This document shows, piece by piece, positions 17,795 through 25,695 of a DNA stretch of 39,594 bases. The position numbers and the translations under genes were made by a program. The notes beneath the pieces are model-generated. The model saw only the letters and a list, made by a program, of their open reading frames with translations. It made no database searches and was not told the DNA's origin. Source of the DNA: Alphaproteobacteria bacterium (lineage in GTDB: Bacteria > Pseudomonadota > Alphaproteobacteria > ATCC43930 > CGMCC-115725); assembly GCA_017353855.1 (NCBI GenBank), contig JAFMSA010000001.1, positions 1-39,594 of the forward strand. Direction: 5' to 3'. The first letter of the stretch is position 1, and every line of letters starts with the position of its first letter.

Positions 17795-18828
17795 CGACCC
17801 CGCAGCAGGATTCGGGGCCGATTGCGGCTGCCTTCCGGGCGCGCGCCCGCGGGGCTGCGTGGCCGACGCCGCGTCACTGGCTGCTGGCCGGCGCGGTGGC
17901 GGTCGCTCTCGTCTTGCCGTTCTTTCTCCAGGACTTCCTGGTCTTTCAGCTGACCGAGGTGATGATCTATGGGCTGGCGATTCTCGGCCTCAACCTGCTG
18001 ACCGGCTTCAACGGTCAGTTCTCAGTGGGGCACGGCGCATTTTACGGTCTCGGCGCCTATGTCACGGCGATCCTGATGAGCCGTTACGAGGTGCCGTACT
18101 ACTGGACGCTGCCGGCGGCCGGCGGGATCTGTTTCGTGGTCGGCTTCCTGTTCGGCCTGCCGGCGCTGCGGCTCGAAGGGCTCTACCTGGCGCTCGCCAC
18201 CTTCGCGCTCGCCGTCGCGCTGCCGCAGGTATTGAAATTCCATGGTCTCGAAGCCTGGACCGGCGGGGTACAGGGCATTGTCGTCGACCAGCCGGACGCA
18301 CCGAGCTTTCTGCCGATCGGCGAGGATCAATGGCTCTATTATTTTACCCTCGCCGTCGTGCTGATCATGTTCGCCGGCGCCGCCAACATCGTGAAGAGCC
18401 GCACCGGACGCGCCATCATGGCGATCCGCGACCATCCGCTCGCGGCAACCGCCATGGGGATCAATGCGCCGCTCTACAAGACACTGACCTTTGGCGTGAG
18501 TGCGCTCTACACCGGTGTCGCGGGCGCCCTCGGGGCGCTCGCGGTGCAATTTGTCGCTCCGGACAGCTTCGGCCTGTTCTTGTCGATCTATCTGCTCGTC
18601 GGGCTCATCATCGGTGGCATGGGATCGCTGCCGGGGTGCCTGTTCGGGGGCTTGTTTGTGCTTTACGTGCCGAACCTTGCGCAAGAGGTGTCAAGGGGGC
18701 TGGCGGGCGTTGTGTATGGCGTCATCATGCTGCTGGTGATCTTTGTCATGCCGTCCGGCGCCGCGGGATTCACGCGGCTGGTCGTGGCGCGGCTGTCGCG
18801 ATCGGGCCGGCGTGAGCCGCCAAGCTGA
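17791..18828 (+). CDS. livM: Branched-chain-type ABC importer permease LivM
   Basis: A 345-residue partner permease. GLNLLTGFNGQFSVGHGAFYGLGAY is the strongly conserved LivM motif, and the cytoplasmic loop RTGRAIMAIRDHPLAATAMGIN follows. About eight to ten hydrophobic stretches can be counted. The N-terminal ~35 residues are charged and cytoplasmic. Translation is coupled to livH through ATGA; the substrate-binding gene starts 35 bp downstream with its own ribosome-binding site. Confidence 0.95.
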   Translation: MTTPQQDSGPIAAAFRARARGAAWPTPRHWLLAGAVAVALVLPFFLQDFLVFQLTEVMIYGLAILGLNLLTGFNGQFSVGHGAFYGLGAYVTAILMSRYEVPYYWTLPAAGGICFVVGFLFGLPALRLEGLYLALATFALAVALPQVLKFHGLEAWTGGVQGIVVDQPDAPSFLPIGEDQWLYYFTLAVVLIMFAGAANIVKSRTGRAIMAIRDHPLAATAMGINAPLYKTLTFGVSALYTGVAGALGALAVQFVAPDSFGLFLSIYLLVGLIIGGMGSLPGCLFGGLFVLYVPNLAQEVSRGLAGVVYGVIMLLVIFVMPSGAAGFTRLVVARLSRSGRREPPS

Positions 18829-18863
18829 AGTCAGCCTTTCGAGTCCGGAAAAGGGAGGTCACC

Positions 18864-20102
18864 ATGAAGCAGCCGACACGTCGCACGATCCTCTCGGCGG
18901 CTCCAGCCGCACTAGCCTTTGGCGCTCCGCTGCTGTCTGCACGGCCGGCTCGCGCCGCGAAGAGCTCCGGGCCCGGTGTTACCGACACGACGATCAAGAT
19001 CGGCAACACTTGCTTCTACAGCGGACCCGCCTCGTCGTACGGCACGATCGGCCGGGCAATGGCGGCCTACTACAAGATGGTCAACGAGCAGGGCGGCGTG
19101 AACGGTCGCAAGATCATCTTTATTTCCTACGACGACGCCTATTCGCCGCCGAAGACCGTCGAAATGACGCGCAAGCTGGTCGAGCAAGACCAAGTCTTTC
19201 TGGATGCCGGCCCGCTCGGCACGCCGACCAACAGCGCGATCTGGCACTACATGAACCAGCACAAAGTGCCACAGCTGTTCGTGTCGACCGGCGCCACCAA
19301 ATGGGACGACCCCAAGGGCCACCCGTGGACGATCGGCTGGCAGCCGAATTACCAGAGCGAGGGGCGCATCTATGCGGCCTATGTTCTGGAGCACAAGCCC
19401 GACGGCAAGATCGGCGTGCTCTATCAGGACGACGATTTCGGCAAGGACTACCTGAAAGGCATCGTGGACGGACTCGGCGACAAGGCGGCGGCGATGCTGA
19501 AGGTCAAGGCGTCCTACGAGACGACGGATGCCACCGTCGACTCCGAGATCATCGGCATGAAGGCGGCCGGATGCGATGTCTTCATCAACACCGCGATCCC
19601 CAAATTCGCCGCGCAGTCGATCCGAAAGGCGGCCGAGCTCGAATGGAAGCCGCTGCATATCCTGAGCAGCATAGGCAATTCGGTCGCCGCCACGTTGCAG
19701 CCGGCGGGGCTCGAAAACTGCAAGGGCATCTTATCGGACTTCTACCTGAAGGACCCGACCGACCCGGCGTGGAAGGACGACCCCGGCTACAAATGGTGGG
19801 TTGCCTTCATGGACAAGTATTATCCCGGCGGCGACAAGACCGACGGCGGCAACGTCTACGGCCCTTCCAATGCCGCGACGATCGTGCAGGTGCTGCAGCA
19901 ATGCGGCGACGACTTGACGCGCGAAAACGTGATGAAGCAAGCCGCAAACCTGCGCGACTTCCGTGTGCCGATGCTGCTGCCCGGGATCACGATCAACACC
20001 AGCCCGAGCGACTTCGCCCCGGTCAAGCAGGTGCAGATGGGCCGCTTCGACGGCGAGCGCTGGCGGCTGTTCGGCCCGCTCCTGACGGGCGCGGTCGGCT
20101 AG
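18864..20102 (+). CDS. Periplasmic substrate-binding protein of the ABC importer (LivK-like)
   Basis: A 412-residue periplasmic binding protein (type 1, HAAT family). The N-terminus TRRTILSAAPAALAFG with a PARAAKS cleavage region looks like a Tat signal. The mature protein opens with GVTDTTIKIGNTCFYSGPASSYG, and NEQGGVNGRKI is the family block. GGGAGG precedes ATG 18864. It lacks the features I associate with the urea-binding UrtA, so I do not tie it to urease. The divergent BKACE/CoA-transferase operon suggests an organic-acid or amino-acid-derived ligand. Confidence 0.9.
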   Translation: MKQPTRRTILSAAPAALAFGAPLLSARPARAAKSSGPGVTDTTIKIGNTCFYSGPASSYGTIGRAMAAYYKMVNEQGGVNGRKIIFISYDDAYSPPKTVEMTRKLVEQDQVFLDAGPLGTPTNSAIWHYMNQHKVPQLFVSTGATKWDDPKGHPWTIGWQPNYQSEGRIYAAYVLEHKPDGKIGVLYQDDDFGKDYLKGIVDGLGDKAAAMLKVKASYETTDATVDSEIIGMKAAGCDVFINTAIPKFAAQSIRKAAELEWKPLHILSSIGNSVAATLQPAGLENCKGILSDFYLKDPTDPAWKDDPGYKWWVAFMDKYYPGGDKTDGGNVYGPSNAATIVQVLQQCGDDLTRENVMKQAANLRDFRVPMLLPGITINTSPSDFAPVKQVQMGRFDGERWRLFGPLLTGAVG

Positions 20103-20131
20103 GCGGCGATCACCAGGAAGCGCCGCGGGTC

Positions 20132-20154
20132 CTAGCTTGCCCGTGCCAAGCTAG
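20132..20154. terminator. Hairpin between the convergent ABC and phaZ genes
   Basis: CTAGCTTG (20132-20139) and CAAGCTAG (20147-20154) form a perfect 8-bp stem with a 7-nt loop. It lies between two converging genes and overlaps the PHB depolymerase stop codon, the usual place for a bidirectional terminator. There is no U-tract, so an intrinsic mechanism is uncertain. Confidence 0.45.
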
Positions 20155-21368
20155 TCGTGCGCGCGGATAAAGGCCTTGACCTTGGGGTAGATCTCGCTCT
20201 GCCAGCGGCGGCCGTGGAACACGCCGTAATGCCCGACCTGGCGCTGCAGGTGGTGCGCCTTATTTTCCTGCGGAATCCCGCTGCAAAGAGTGTGTGCGGC
20301 GACCGTCTGCCCGACCGCGCAGATGTCGTCTCTCTCGCCCTCGACGGTCATCAAGGCGGTGCGCTCGATCGCGGCCGGCTCTACCAGATTGTCGCGGACC
20401 CGAAAGCAGCCGCGCGGGAGGTCGTGGTCCTGGAAGACGCGCTTGATCGTCTGCAGATAGAAGTCGGCCGGCAAATCCATGACTGAACTGTATTCCTTGT
20501 AAAAGGCGCGCGTTGCCGCCGCACTCTCGCCGTCGCCTTTCACGAGGTCATTGAACATGGACCAATGTGCCGAGACGTGGCGGCCAAAATTGAGGCTGAG
20601 AAACCCGGCGAGCTGCAGAAAGCCGGGATAGACTCGGCGGAATGCCCCGGGGTAACGCGCCGGCACGGTGGTTACGACCGTGCGATCGAACCATTCGAGC
20701 GAACGAGCCATCGCGAAACGATTGACTTCGGTCGGGTTCGCCCGCGGGTCGATCGGGCCGCCCATCAGGATCATCGAGGCCGGTTGACAAGGGTCACCCG
20801 CCGCCGCCAGCAACGAGACAGCCGCCATTACCGGCACCGAAGGCTGACAGACCGCCATGACGTGAATGTTCGGCCCCAGCAGGCGGACGAACCGCATGAC
20901 CGCTTCGGCAAAATCGTCGAGATCGAACCGGCCGTAGAGAAGCGGAACGTTGCGAGCGTTTATCCAGTCAGTGATGTAGACGTTGTGCTCCGGCAGCAAA
21001 GTCTTGACGGTCCCGCGCAACAGGGTCGGGAAATGGCCCGAGAGCGGTGCGACGACCAGAACGGTCGGCTCGTCGCGGCTCCGCTCTTTGCGGAAGTGCA
21101 AAAGGTTGCAGAACGGGTGGGAGGCAACAGCCTCCTCGACGACGGCGACCTCTTCGCCGTCAATTGCTACGGAGCTGATGCCGAAATCCGGCCGGTCGTG
21201 CGATATTCCGGCGTTGGACAGCAGCTCCATCGCTGCAGCTGCGCCCCTGACGAAAGGGGCATTTGCGATCAGCGGCCATGGCTGGGTGAGTACACCGCGA
21301 AAATATTCGGCCGCGAGTCGGATCGGAGCGAGCACGTCGCTGTGTACCTGATAGGTGTCGTAAAGCAT
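20151..21368 (-). CDS. phaZ: Intracellular polyhydroxyalkanoate (PHB) depolymerase
   Basis: A 405-residue cytoplasmic depolymerase that mobilises native PHB granules. The lipase-box-like nucleophile is C174 in MAVCQPSVPV, characteristic of this family, which uses Cys rather than Ser. A C-terminal VGHYGVFHGRRW supplies the likely catalytic His and GERDDICA the Asp. The N-terminus MLYDTYQVHSDVLAPIRLAA is family-typical and there is no signal peptide. A GAGG precedes the ATG. An FNR-like box lies about 100 bp upstream. Confidence 0.93.
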   Translation of the reverse strand: MLYDTYQVHSDVLAPIRLAAEYFRGVLTQPWPLIANAPFVRGAAAAMELLSNAGISHDRPDFGISSVAIDGEEVAVVEEAVASHPFCNLLHFRKERSRDEPTVLVVAPLSGHFPTLLRGTVKTLLPEHNVYITDWINARNVPLLYGRFDLDDFAEAVMRFVRLLGPNIHVMAVCQPSVPVMAAVSLLAAAGDPCQPASMILMGGPIDPRANPTEVNRFAMARSLEWFDRTVVTTVPARYPGAFRRVYPGFLQLAGFLSLNFGRHVSAHWSMFNDLVKGDGESAAATRAFYKEYSSVMDLPADFYLQTIKRVFQDHDLPRGCFRVRDNLVEPAAIERTALMTVEGERDDICAVGQTVAAHTLCSGIPQENKAHHLQRQVGHYGVFHGRRWQSEIYPKVKAFIRAHD

Positions 21369-21468
21369 GCATCCTCGTGTGTACGCGCCCCCAAGCGCAC
21401 GAACCCCCTATTAATCGAAACCCTCCAGCTCCGATCGATCTCGAGGCGAATTCATCCCAGCGCAAAAC

Positions 21469-21482
21469 TTGATCCATTTCAA
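21469..21482. promoter_or_regulatory. Possible FNR/FixK/Anr box upstream of phaZ
   Basis: TTGATCCATTTCAA matches the dyad TTGAT-N4-ATCAA at nine of ten positions. It lies about 101 bp upstream of the phaZ ATG, compatible with activation at a promoter nearer the gene. Such boxes bind oxygen-responsive Crp/Fnr-family regulators. A single near-match could be chance in 40 kb. Confidence 0.4.
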
Positions 21483-21694
21483 GTGCATATTGGCATTGCC
21501 AGTTGCTTAGGCAAGATCGCAGGCTGTTGATTACCTGCGCACTTAAATCATCGAGCCCGCTGTTTGAGGTGTCGGTTAATATTGCCGAAACTCAGGGCAA
21601 CAAAGCTTCACTGCCTGGTTAACGGGCATTGAGTTTGGCGCGGGGAGGTCAAGGTTGCGCCCGGTGGGCTTGGAGCGAACGCCCGGTCTTCGGC

Positions 21695-21841
21695 CTAGCA
21701 GCCTGTCGGACTTAAGTACATAAGGGGAACAAAATGAAGCGATATTTCAATTCCAAGGGGCGTTTATGGTCGAATGTGACCTGACCGATAGCAAAGATAT
21801 CATATTATTACGCAAATTTGTTCAGTCCGACAGGCTGCTAG
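21695..21841. mobile_element. 147-bp MITE-like element with perfect 18-bp terminal inverted repeats
   Basis: CTAGCAGCCTGTCGGACT at 21695-21712 is repeated perfectly as an inverted copy at 21824-21841. The outer CTAG on both sides may be a 4-bp target duplication, which would fit the YTAR targets known for IS701-type elements; otherwise the CTAG belongs to the repeat. The interior is AT-rich and contains AAGGGG followed by an ATG that opens a 16-codon reading (MKRYFNSKGRLWSNVT) and stops, probably the relic of a transposase start. It encodes no transposase. Confidence 0.75.
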
Positions 21842-21848
21842 AGACCTG

Positions 21849-22898
21849 TCAGTGCGGCGGTGCGGCCACACCGCCGCGAACTTCGTGGACGACGACGCCC
21901 GACAGCCGCGGAGGCGGTGCCAGCCAGCGGGGGTGCGCGAGGCTCGTTCCAATATCGCTTTCTCCGGCTCTCCACCGACGCGCAACGGCGGCAGACGAGA
22001 AATCGGCCATTTTGGCCGCCAAATCCATCGAGTTTCCCTCATGCACAAGACGCAGGATCGTCATCGTCGCACTCGTGGCTTCGCAGAGACATCGGCGAAT
22101 GTCGACATCGCTTCTCAGGCTGGCCGGCAGGCGTTCACCGAGCACCGCGATCCGGCGACGCAGATCGTAGGTGCGGCGCATCGCGGCAATTTCCCGCGCG
22201 GTGCGGCTGATCCCGCCATTGACACCGGGGAGCGGATCATAGCCGTCGATCGCAAAGCACAGTGTATCGGCCGGTCGCGCTTCGTCGAGCGCGCAAACCG
22301 GCAAAGCCGCGCCCCCGAAGAGGTGATGATCGATCATCACCGGCGCCAACCCTGGTACCGGGCTGCCTGCCAATACGTGATCGGGACCGAGAACGTGCCG
22401 ATCGTTGTCGAAGAATGTTTCGGCTCCCGACGCCAGGTTCACCGCCCCGAACACGACCCTGACTGCGCCCGAATTGATCTGCTCGAAATTGACGGTCTTG
22501 CTGATCAAAACCCGCAATTCGGCGGCGGAAAGCACAGGCTCGTCATCCCGCAGCAACATTGCCGGCCAGCGCCGGCGGCCCGCGAAAAAACGCGCCAATG
22601 CCGATTTTCCTGATCGGCTCCACCCTCGGGCACCGCCCGAGCGATCGGCAATCCGCCTGCTGAACTCCTGCCAGAACTGGCGCAGTCGCTGCACTCGTTC
22701 GTGCGGGAGGTTCCCCGCGATGATGGCGGCGTTGATCGCACCGATAGCGGTGGCGGCTATCCAGTTCGGGCGAACGCCGCACTTCTCCAGAGCCGCACAG
22801 GCTCCCGCCTGATACGCTCCCAGCGCTCCGCCCCCCGACAATACCAACGCAATCCGTTCGAAACGGGCCAAGTTCTTCTCGGGTCGCCCTCGCGCCAC
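21849..22898 (-). CDS. Patatin-like protein with DUF3734-type C-terminus, catalytic residues lost
   Basis: A 349-residue homologue of patatin-like phospholipases. The oxyanion-hole glycine loop is intact (VLSGGGALGAYQAG, about 19-32). The nucleophile elbow, normally GxSxG, reads ATAIG with Ala51 in the Ser position (codon GCT), and the DG[GA] Asp motif reads FGGA at 194-197 after the usual PVMID. The C-terminal ~100 residues (LRRRIAVLGERLP, RRWRAGESDIGTSLAHPRWL) match the DUF3734 pattern. It starts at GTG 22898 with GGAGAG upstream. The frame is intact, so it may be a non-catalytic binding protein. Confidence 0.85.
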   Translation of the reverse strand: MARGRPEKNLARFERIALVLSGGGALGAYQAGACAALEKCGVRPNWIAATAIGAINAAIIAGNLPHERVQRLRQFWQEFSRRIADRSGGARGWSRSGKSALARFFAGRRRWPAMLLRDDEPVLSAAELRVLISKTVNFEQINSGAVRVVFGAVNLASGAETFFDNDRHVLGPDHVLAGSPVPGLAPVMIDHHLFGGAALPVCALDEARPADTLCFAIDGYDPLPGVNGGISRTAREIAAMRRTYDLRRRIAVLGERLPASLRSDVDIRRCLCEATSATMTILRLVHEGNSMDLAAKMADFSSAAVARRWRAGESDIGTSLAHPRWLAPPPRLSGVVVHEVRGGVAAPPH

Positions 22899-23389
22899 GA
22901 CTAGCTCTCCGCCACCGAGCCGCCTACCAGCAAGTGCTGCATCGCGTCAATCCAACGAACACCCATCGCGTGTGTTTCCGGGGTGGATACGCCGGCCTTT
23001 CAGGTCCGGGCAGGAGCCCGTCGCACGGACGAGGGGGGCTTTCCGGGTCCTTACGGACCCGCGTGACGGGAAGCTTTCGCTTCCGCTCCCCTCACCAATG
23101 TCAACCGGCAGCATTTCGGACAAGCCCGCTTCATCCCCACCCCAGGGGTTGTCTGCAGCCTGTCCTTCGAGAGGTCGGGACTGGGCAAGCCCCCCAAAGT
23201 CGGTCTTTGAGCTTCTCGGTCAACGCAGTCTCCGGTTTCCTTTCGACTTAGGGGGTCTGGCATGGGCTTCCGAAAAAGCCCCCGGCCTGAGCTGTGGGAA
23301 CTGCTTACGCGCTGCCCGGGAGACTTTCGCCCCTGCAGGCTCGTCATCATAGGGGGTCCGGCCCCCGCGTCCAATCCTGAAAGCTGTTC
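22899..23389. other. Gap holding repeat copy B
   Basis: This 491-bp interval lies upstream of the patatin-like gene and downstream of the diheme cytochrome. It is mostly occupied by copy B of the dispersed repeat (22995-23272). Hairpins GGGTCC-ttac-GGACCC (23046-23061) and GGAAG/CTTCC follow within it, and GGGG-tccgg-CCCC lies near 23355. No gene is supported. Confidence 0.6.
22995..23272 (+). repeat. Dispersed ~280-bp repeat, copy B
   Basis: Same orientation and nearly the same length (278 against 283 bp) as copy A at 4092-4374, with matching ends. It includes a perfect 6-bp hairpin GGGTCC-TTAC-GGACCC that copy A shows only in degenerate form. A 48-nt stretch ending near 23253 is the most conserved part. 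A one-base insertion relative to copy A occurs just upstream of it (GGTCTTTGAG against GGTCTTGAA). I do not recognise the repeat family. Confidence 0.75.
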
Positions 23390-24232
23390 TCATCGGCCCT
23401 TCTTTTGCGTGCGGATAGCAGGAAGGGATTTGAGATAAGCAGCAATCGCGCGGCGGTCGGCATCATCGAGCCGAGAGGTGTTACGCACAATTTCAGCCAT
23501 CGCGCCCCCAACGAAATCGAACTCGGGAGTTTGCCCGTCCTTCAGCACATTGATGATATCCTGCTGGCTCCATTTCCCAATCCCGGTCTCCCGATCAGGA
23601 GTGATGTTCGGCACGACTTTGCCCCCGGGGCCGGCCGAGGCGCCGGCTAATCGGCGCCGGGGATCGGGTGCGCCGAAGATGTTGCGCGGCGTATGGCAAT
23701 CCTCACAACGGCCGACCGTGGCGACGAGGTAGGCGCCGCGGTTCCAAGCGGCGTCTCGAGACGGGTCGGCCAGCCACGGACCGGGAAAACGCCCGGCAAT
23801 TGCGGCTATCGCAGCCTTCGCCCGCCCTGCCGACAGGATGCCCGGCCCGCCGCTGCGGTTGACCGCCCGGACCGCCGGAACACTGTCCAAAAAGGCTTTC
23901 AAGTCCGCAAGGTCGGCGTCGGTCAGCCGATTGTAAAAGCGAAACGGAAAAGCCGGCAAATAGTGAGAATCGTCGGGAGCGATGCCCCAGCGCAGTGCGC
24001 GGACAAAATCGGCAAACCGCCAGCGGCCGATGCCCGTCTCCCGGTCGGGTGTGATATTCGGCGGGAAGATGACGCCGAACGCCGTTTCGAGCGGCCGCCC
24101 GCCCGCATAAGCCTTGCCGCCTCCCTTTGCGTCGGTGTGGCACTGGTCACAGCCGGCCGCGGCCGCGAGATACGCGCCGTGCGTTACCGCATCGGCACCG
24201 GGCGCACCCGCGGCCGGGGCGGCGCCCAGCAT
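23390..24232 (-). CDS. Diheme cytochrome c with duplicated domain
   Basis: An exported electron carrier with two c-type heme sites, C28-C31-H32 (CDQCH) and CEDCH in the second half. The two halves look like an internal duplication, since NITPDRETGIGRW and NITPDRETGIGKW recur. It resembles the cytochrome subunits of membrane alcohol or sugar dehydrogenases, which normally have three hemes. The only in-frame canonical start is ATG 24232, but a convincing signal peptide (ISRVFQTAAIALSLM) reads in frame just upstream, so the true start may be a rare ATT at 24274. It follows the cytochrome c' gene. Confidence 0.85.
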   Translation of the reverse strand: MLGAAPAAGAPGADAVTHGAYLAAAAGCDQCHTDAKGGGKAYAGGRPLETAFGVIFPPNITPDRETGIGRWRFADFVRALRWGIAPDDSHYLPAFPFRFYNRLTDADLADLKAFLDSVPAVRAVNRSGGPGILSAGRAKAAIAAIAGRFPGPWLADPSRDAAWNRGAYLVATVGRCEDCHTPRNIFGAPDPRRRLAGASAGPGGKVVPNITPDRETGIGKWSQQDIINVLKDGQTPEFDFVGGAMAEIVRNTSRLDDADRRAIAAYLKSLPAIRTQKKGR

Positions 24233-24350
24233 AAGCGATAAAGCAATTGCCGCCGTTTGGAAAACTCGCGAAATAGCCCCGACCTTACCGGCACATCCCT
24301 CGCTGGGCGGGGCGCCGGGCGCGACAGGCCGCCATCAATGTCCGGCTCGT

Positions 24351-24830
24351 TTACTTTTCAATCTTCTCACGGAAGGTCGTGTGGCAAGCGCCGCAGCCGT
24401 TCTTGCCGAGATCGGCGTAGGCCGCTTGGACCGCGCCCTTGTCACCGCCGTTCAACGCAACGACAAGGGCGTTAGCTTTTGCGACGGCCGTTTTCTGCGC
24501 GTCCAGGAATTTATTCCAATCGGTCCAAATCGCGGGTTTTGCTGCATAGTCGCCCGTGGGATTCGGTCCTTCCGTTCCCCGAGGGAACAAGTCCGGAATC
24601 TTATTGGTCGTCTTGGTGAGATTGGTGGCGCTGGACTTGGCCGGCGCGAGTTCCCCTTTACCGTCGAGATAGGCCTTGACGTTCTTGAGGTCTTTGCCTT
24701 GCTCCTTCATCGTGTCCTGGCGCTCCTTTAGAACGGCTGCCCTGTCCTGACCGGACGCGAGGCCGCTAAACCCCACCAGGGCAACCATCATTGCCGCAAT
24801 GCGCACGCGAGACCTAATGAACGAAGACAT
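24351..24830 (-). CDS. Cytochrome c' (class II c-type cytochrome)
   Basis: A 159-residue periplasmic protein with a signal peptide (FIRSRVRIAAMMVALVGFSGLASG) and the class II pattern: a helical bundle with a single C-terminal heme motif CGACHTTFREK. Cytochromes c' bind NO and related ligands and are linked to nitrosative-stress defence or electron transfer. I use ATG 24830; a TTG two codons earlier is possible. It precedes the diheme cytochrome on the same strand, so the two are probably co-transcribed. Confidence 0.92.
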   Translation of the reverse strand: MSSFIRSRVRIAAMMVALVGFSGLASGQDRAAVLKERQDTMKEQGKDLKNVKAYLDGKGELAPAKSSATNLTKTTNKIPDLFPRGTEGPNPTGDYAAKPAIWTDWNKFLDAQKTAVAKANALVVALNGGDKGAVQAAYADLGKNGCGACHTTFREKIEK

Positions 24831-24931
24831 GTGCAAGTGACCTCTCTACTCGGCAATACCGCCCCCCCGACGATCGATGCACACTAACTTTCGATTGTCG
24901 CAGAACAACCGTCGGCGCGGTGGGCTCACGG

Positions 24932-25555
24932 TTATGTGATCGGGATTTCGATGTGCTTTTTGAAAGCCGGCCGCTGGCGGAGCCGCTCGTACCAGGCCTT
25001 CAGATTCGTGAGTTGCGGCCGCTCGATCGGGAAGGCGTGCCAGCGATAGACAAGGGTTCCGAGCGTGATCTCGGCCAAGCTAAGCTCCTGCCCGGCCAGG
25101 TATGGACGGTCTTCCAACGCGTCTTCCACAATCATCCACGAGGCAACCGCCTTGCGCCGCGCCGCTTCGATCGCGGCGTGGTCGCGTTGCTCGGGTCTTG
25201 TGCGAATGAGCCCGAACAGCAACGTCCCCATAGGCGGCCCGATGCTCGAGAGCTGCCAATCCATCCAACGTTCGACGTGGGAACGGGTTGCCGCGGATCC
25301 GGTCGGGTAGAGGTGCTCGCCATTGCGAGTCGCGCAGAGATACCGGCAGATCGTGTTGGATTCCCACAGGATCAGATCCCCGTCTTTCACCGTCGGCACC
25401 AGACCGTTGGGGTTCATGGCGAGATATTCGGGATCCTGATTCCCTCCGAAAGGGCCGCCGAGATCCACCCGCTCGTACTCGATCCCGAGTTCGGCGCAGC
25501 ACCACAGCACCTTCTGCACATTGGATGACGTCGCCCGGCCCCAGATCTTCAGCAT
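24932..25555 (-). CDS. Glutathione S-transferase family protein
   Basis: A 207-residue cytosolic GST. The N-terminal thioredoxin-like domain begins MLKIWGRATSSNVQKVLW, with Ser at the catalytic position, and includes the cis-Pro/ESNTICRYL glutathione-binding segment (about 64-75). The C-terminal all-helical domain contains LSLAEITLGTLVYRW. The frame extends upstream, but ATG 25555 has GAGGAG at the right distance and gives the family start. It stands alone; the substrate is unknown. Confidence 0.9.
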   Translation of the reverse strand: MLKIWGRATSSNVQKVLWCCAELGIEYERVDLGGPFGGNQDPEYLAMNPNGLVPTVKDGDLILWESNTICRYLCATRNGEHLYPTGSAATRSHVERWMDWQLSSIGPPMGTLLFGLIRTRPEQRDHAAIEAARRKAVASWMIVEDALEDRPYLAGQELSLAEITLGTLVYRWHAFPIERPQLTNLKAWYERLRQRPAFKKHIEIPIT

Positions 25556-25695
25556 TGCCACTCCTCTGATCGATGGGCTCATATGGAGCCTGAGAATTCT
25601 GTCGAGTGCAACAGCACCATTCGCGCCAAGAGTCGTAAAATCCCACGCAAGGGGGCTGGGCCTCGTTGGTTTGACTAGTCTGAAGGGGATGCCGG

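Larger units (their letters stand above)
21369..21848. other. Intergenic region upstream of phaZ
   Basis: This 480-bp gap contains the phaZ leader, an FNR/FixK-like site (21469-21482) and a MITE-like element (21695-21841) next to the patatin stop codon. No gene is visible. The stretch is clearly more AT-rich than its surroundings, especially inside the element. Confidence 0.6.

Noticed and set aside
15375..20102. Idea that the ABC importer is the urea transporter UrtABCDE serving the urease
   Set aside because: The binding protein lacks the UrtA-type sequence I know, the permeases are of ordinary LivH/LivM size, and the closer partner is the BKACE operon.
18743..20170. 475-codon plus-strand frame over the binding-protein gene
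   Set aside because: Shifted reading of the LivK-like gene; composition is Arg/Gly-rich and no motif appears.
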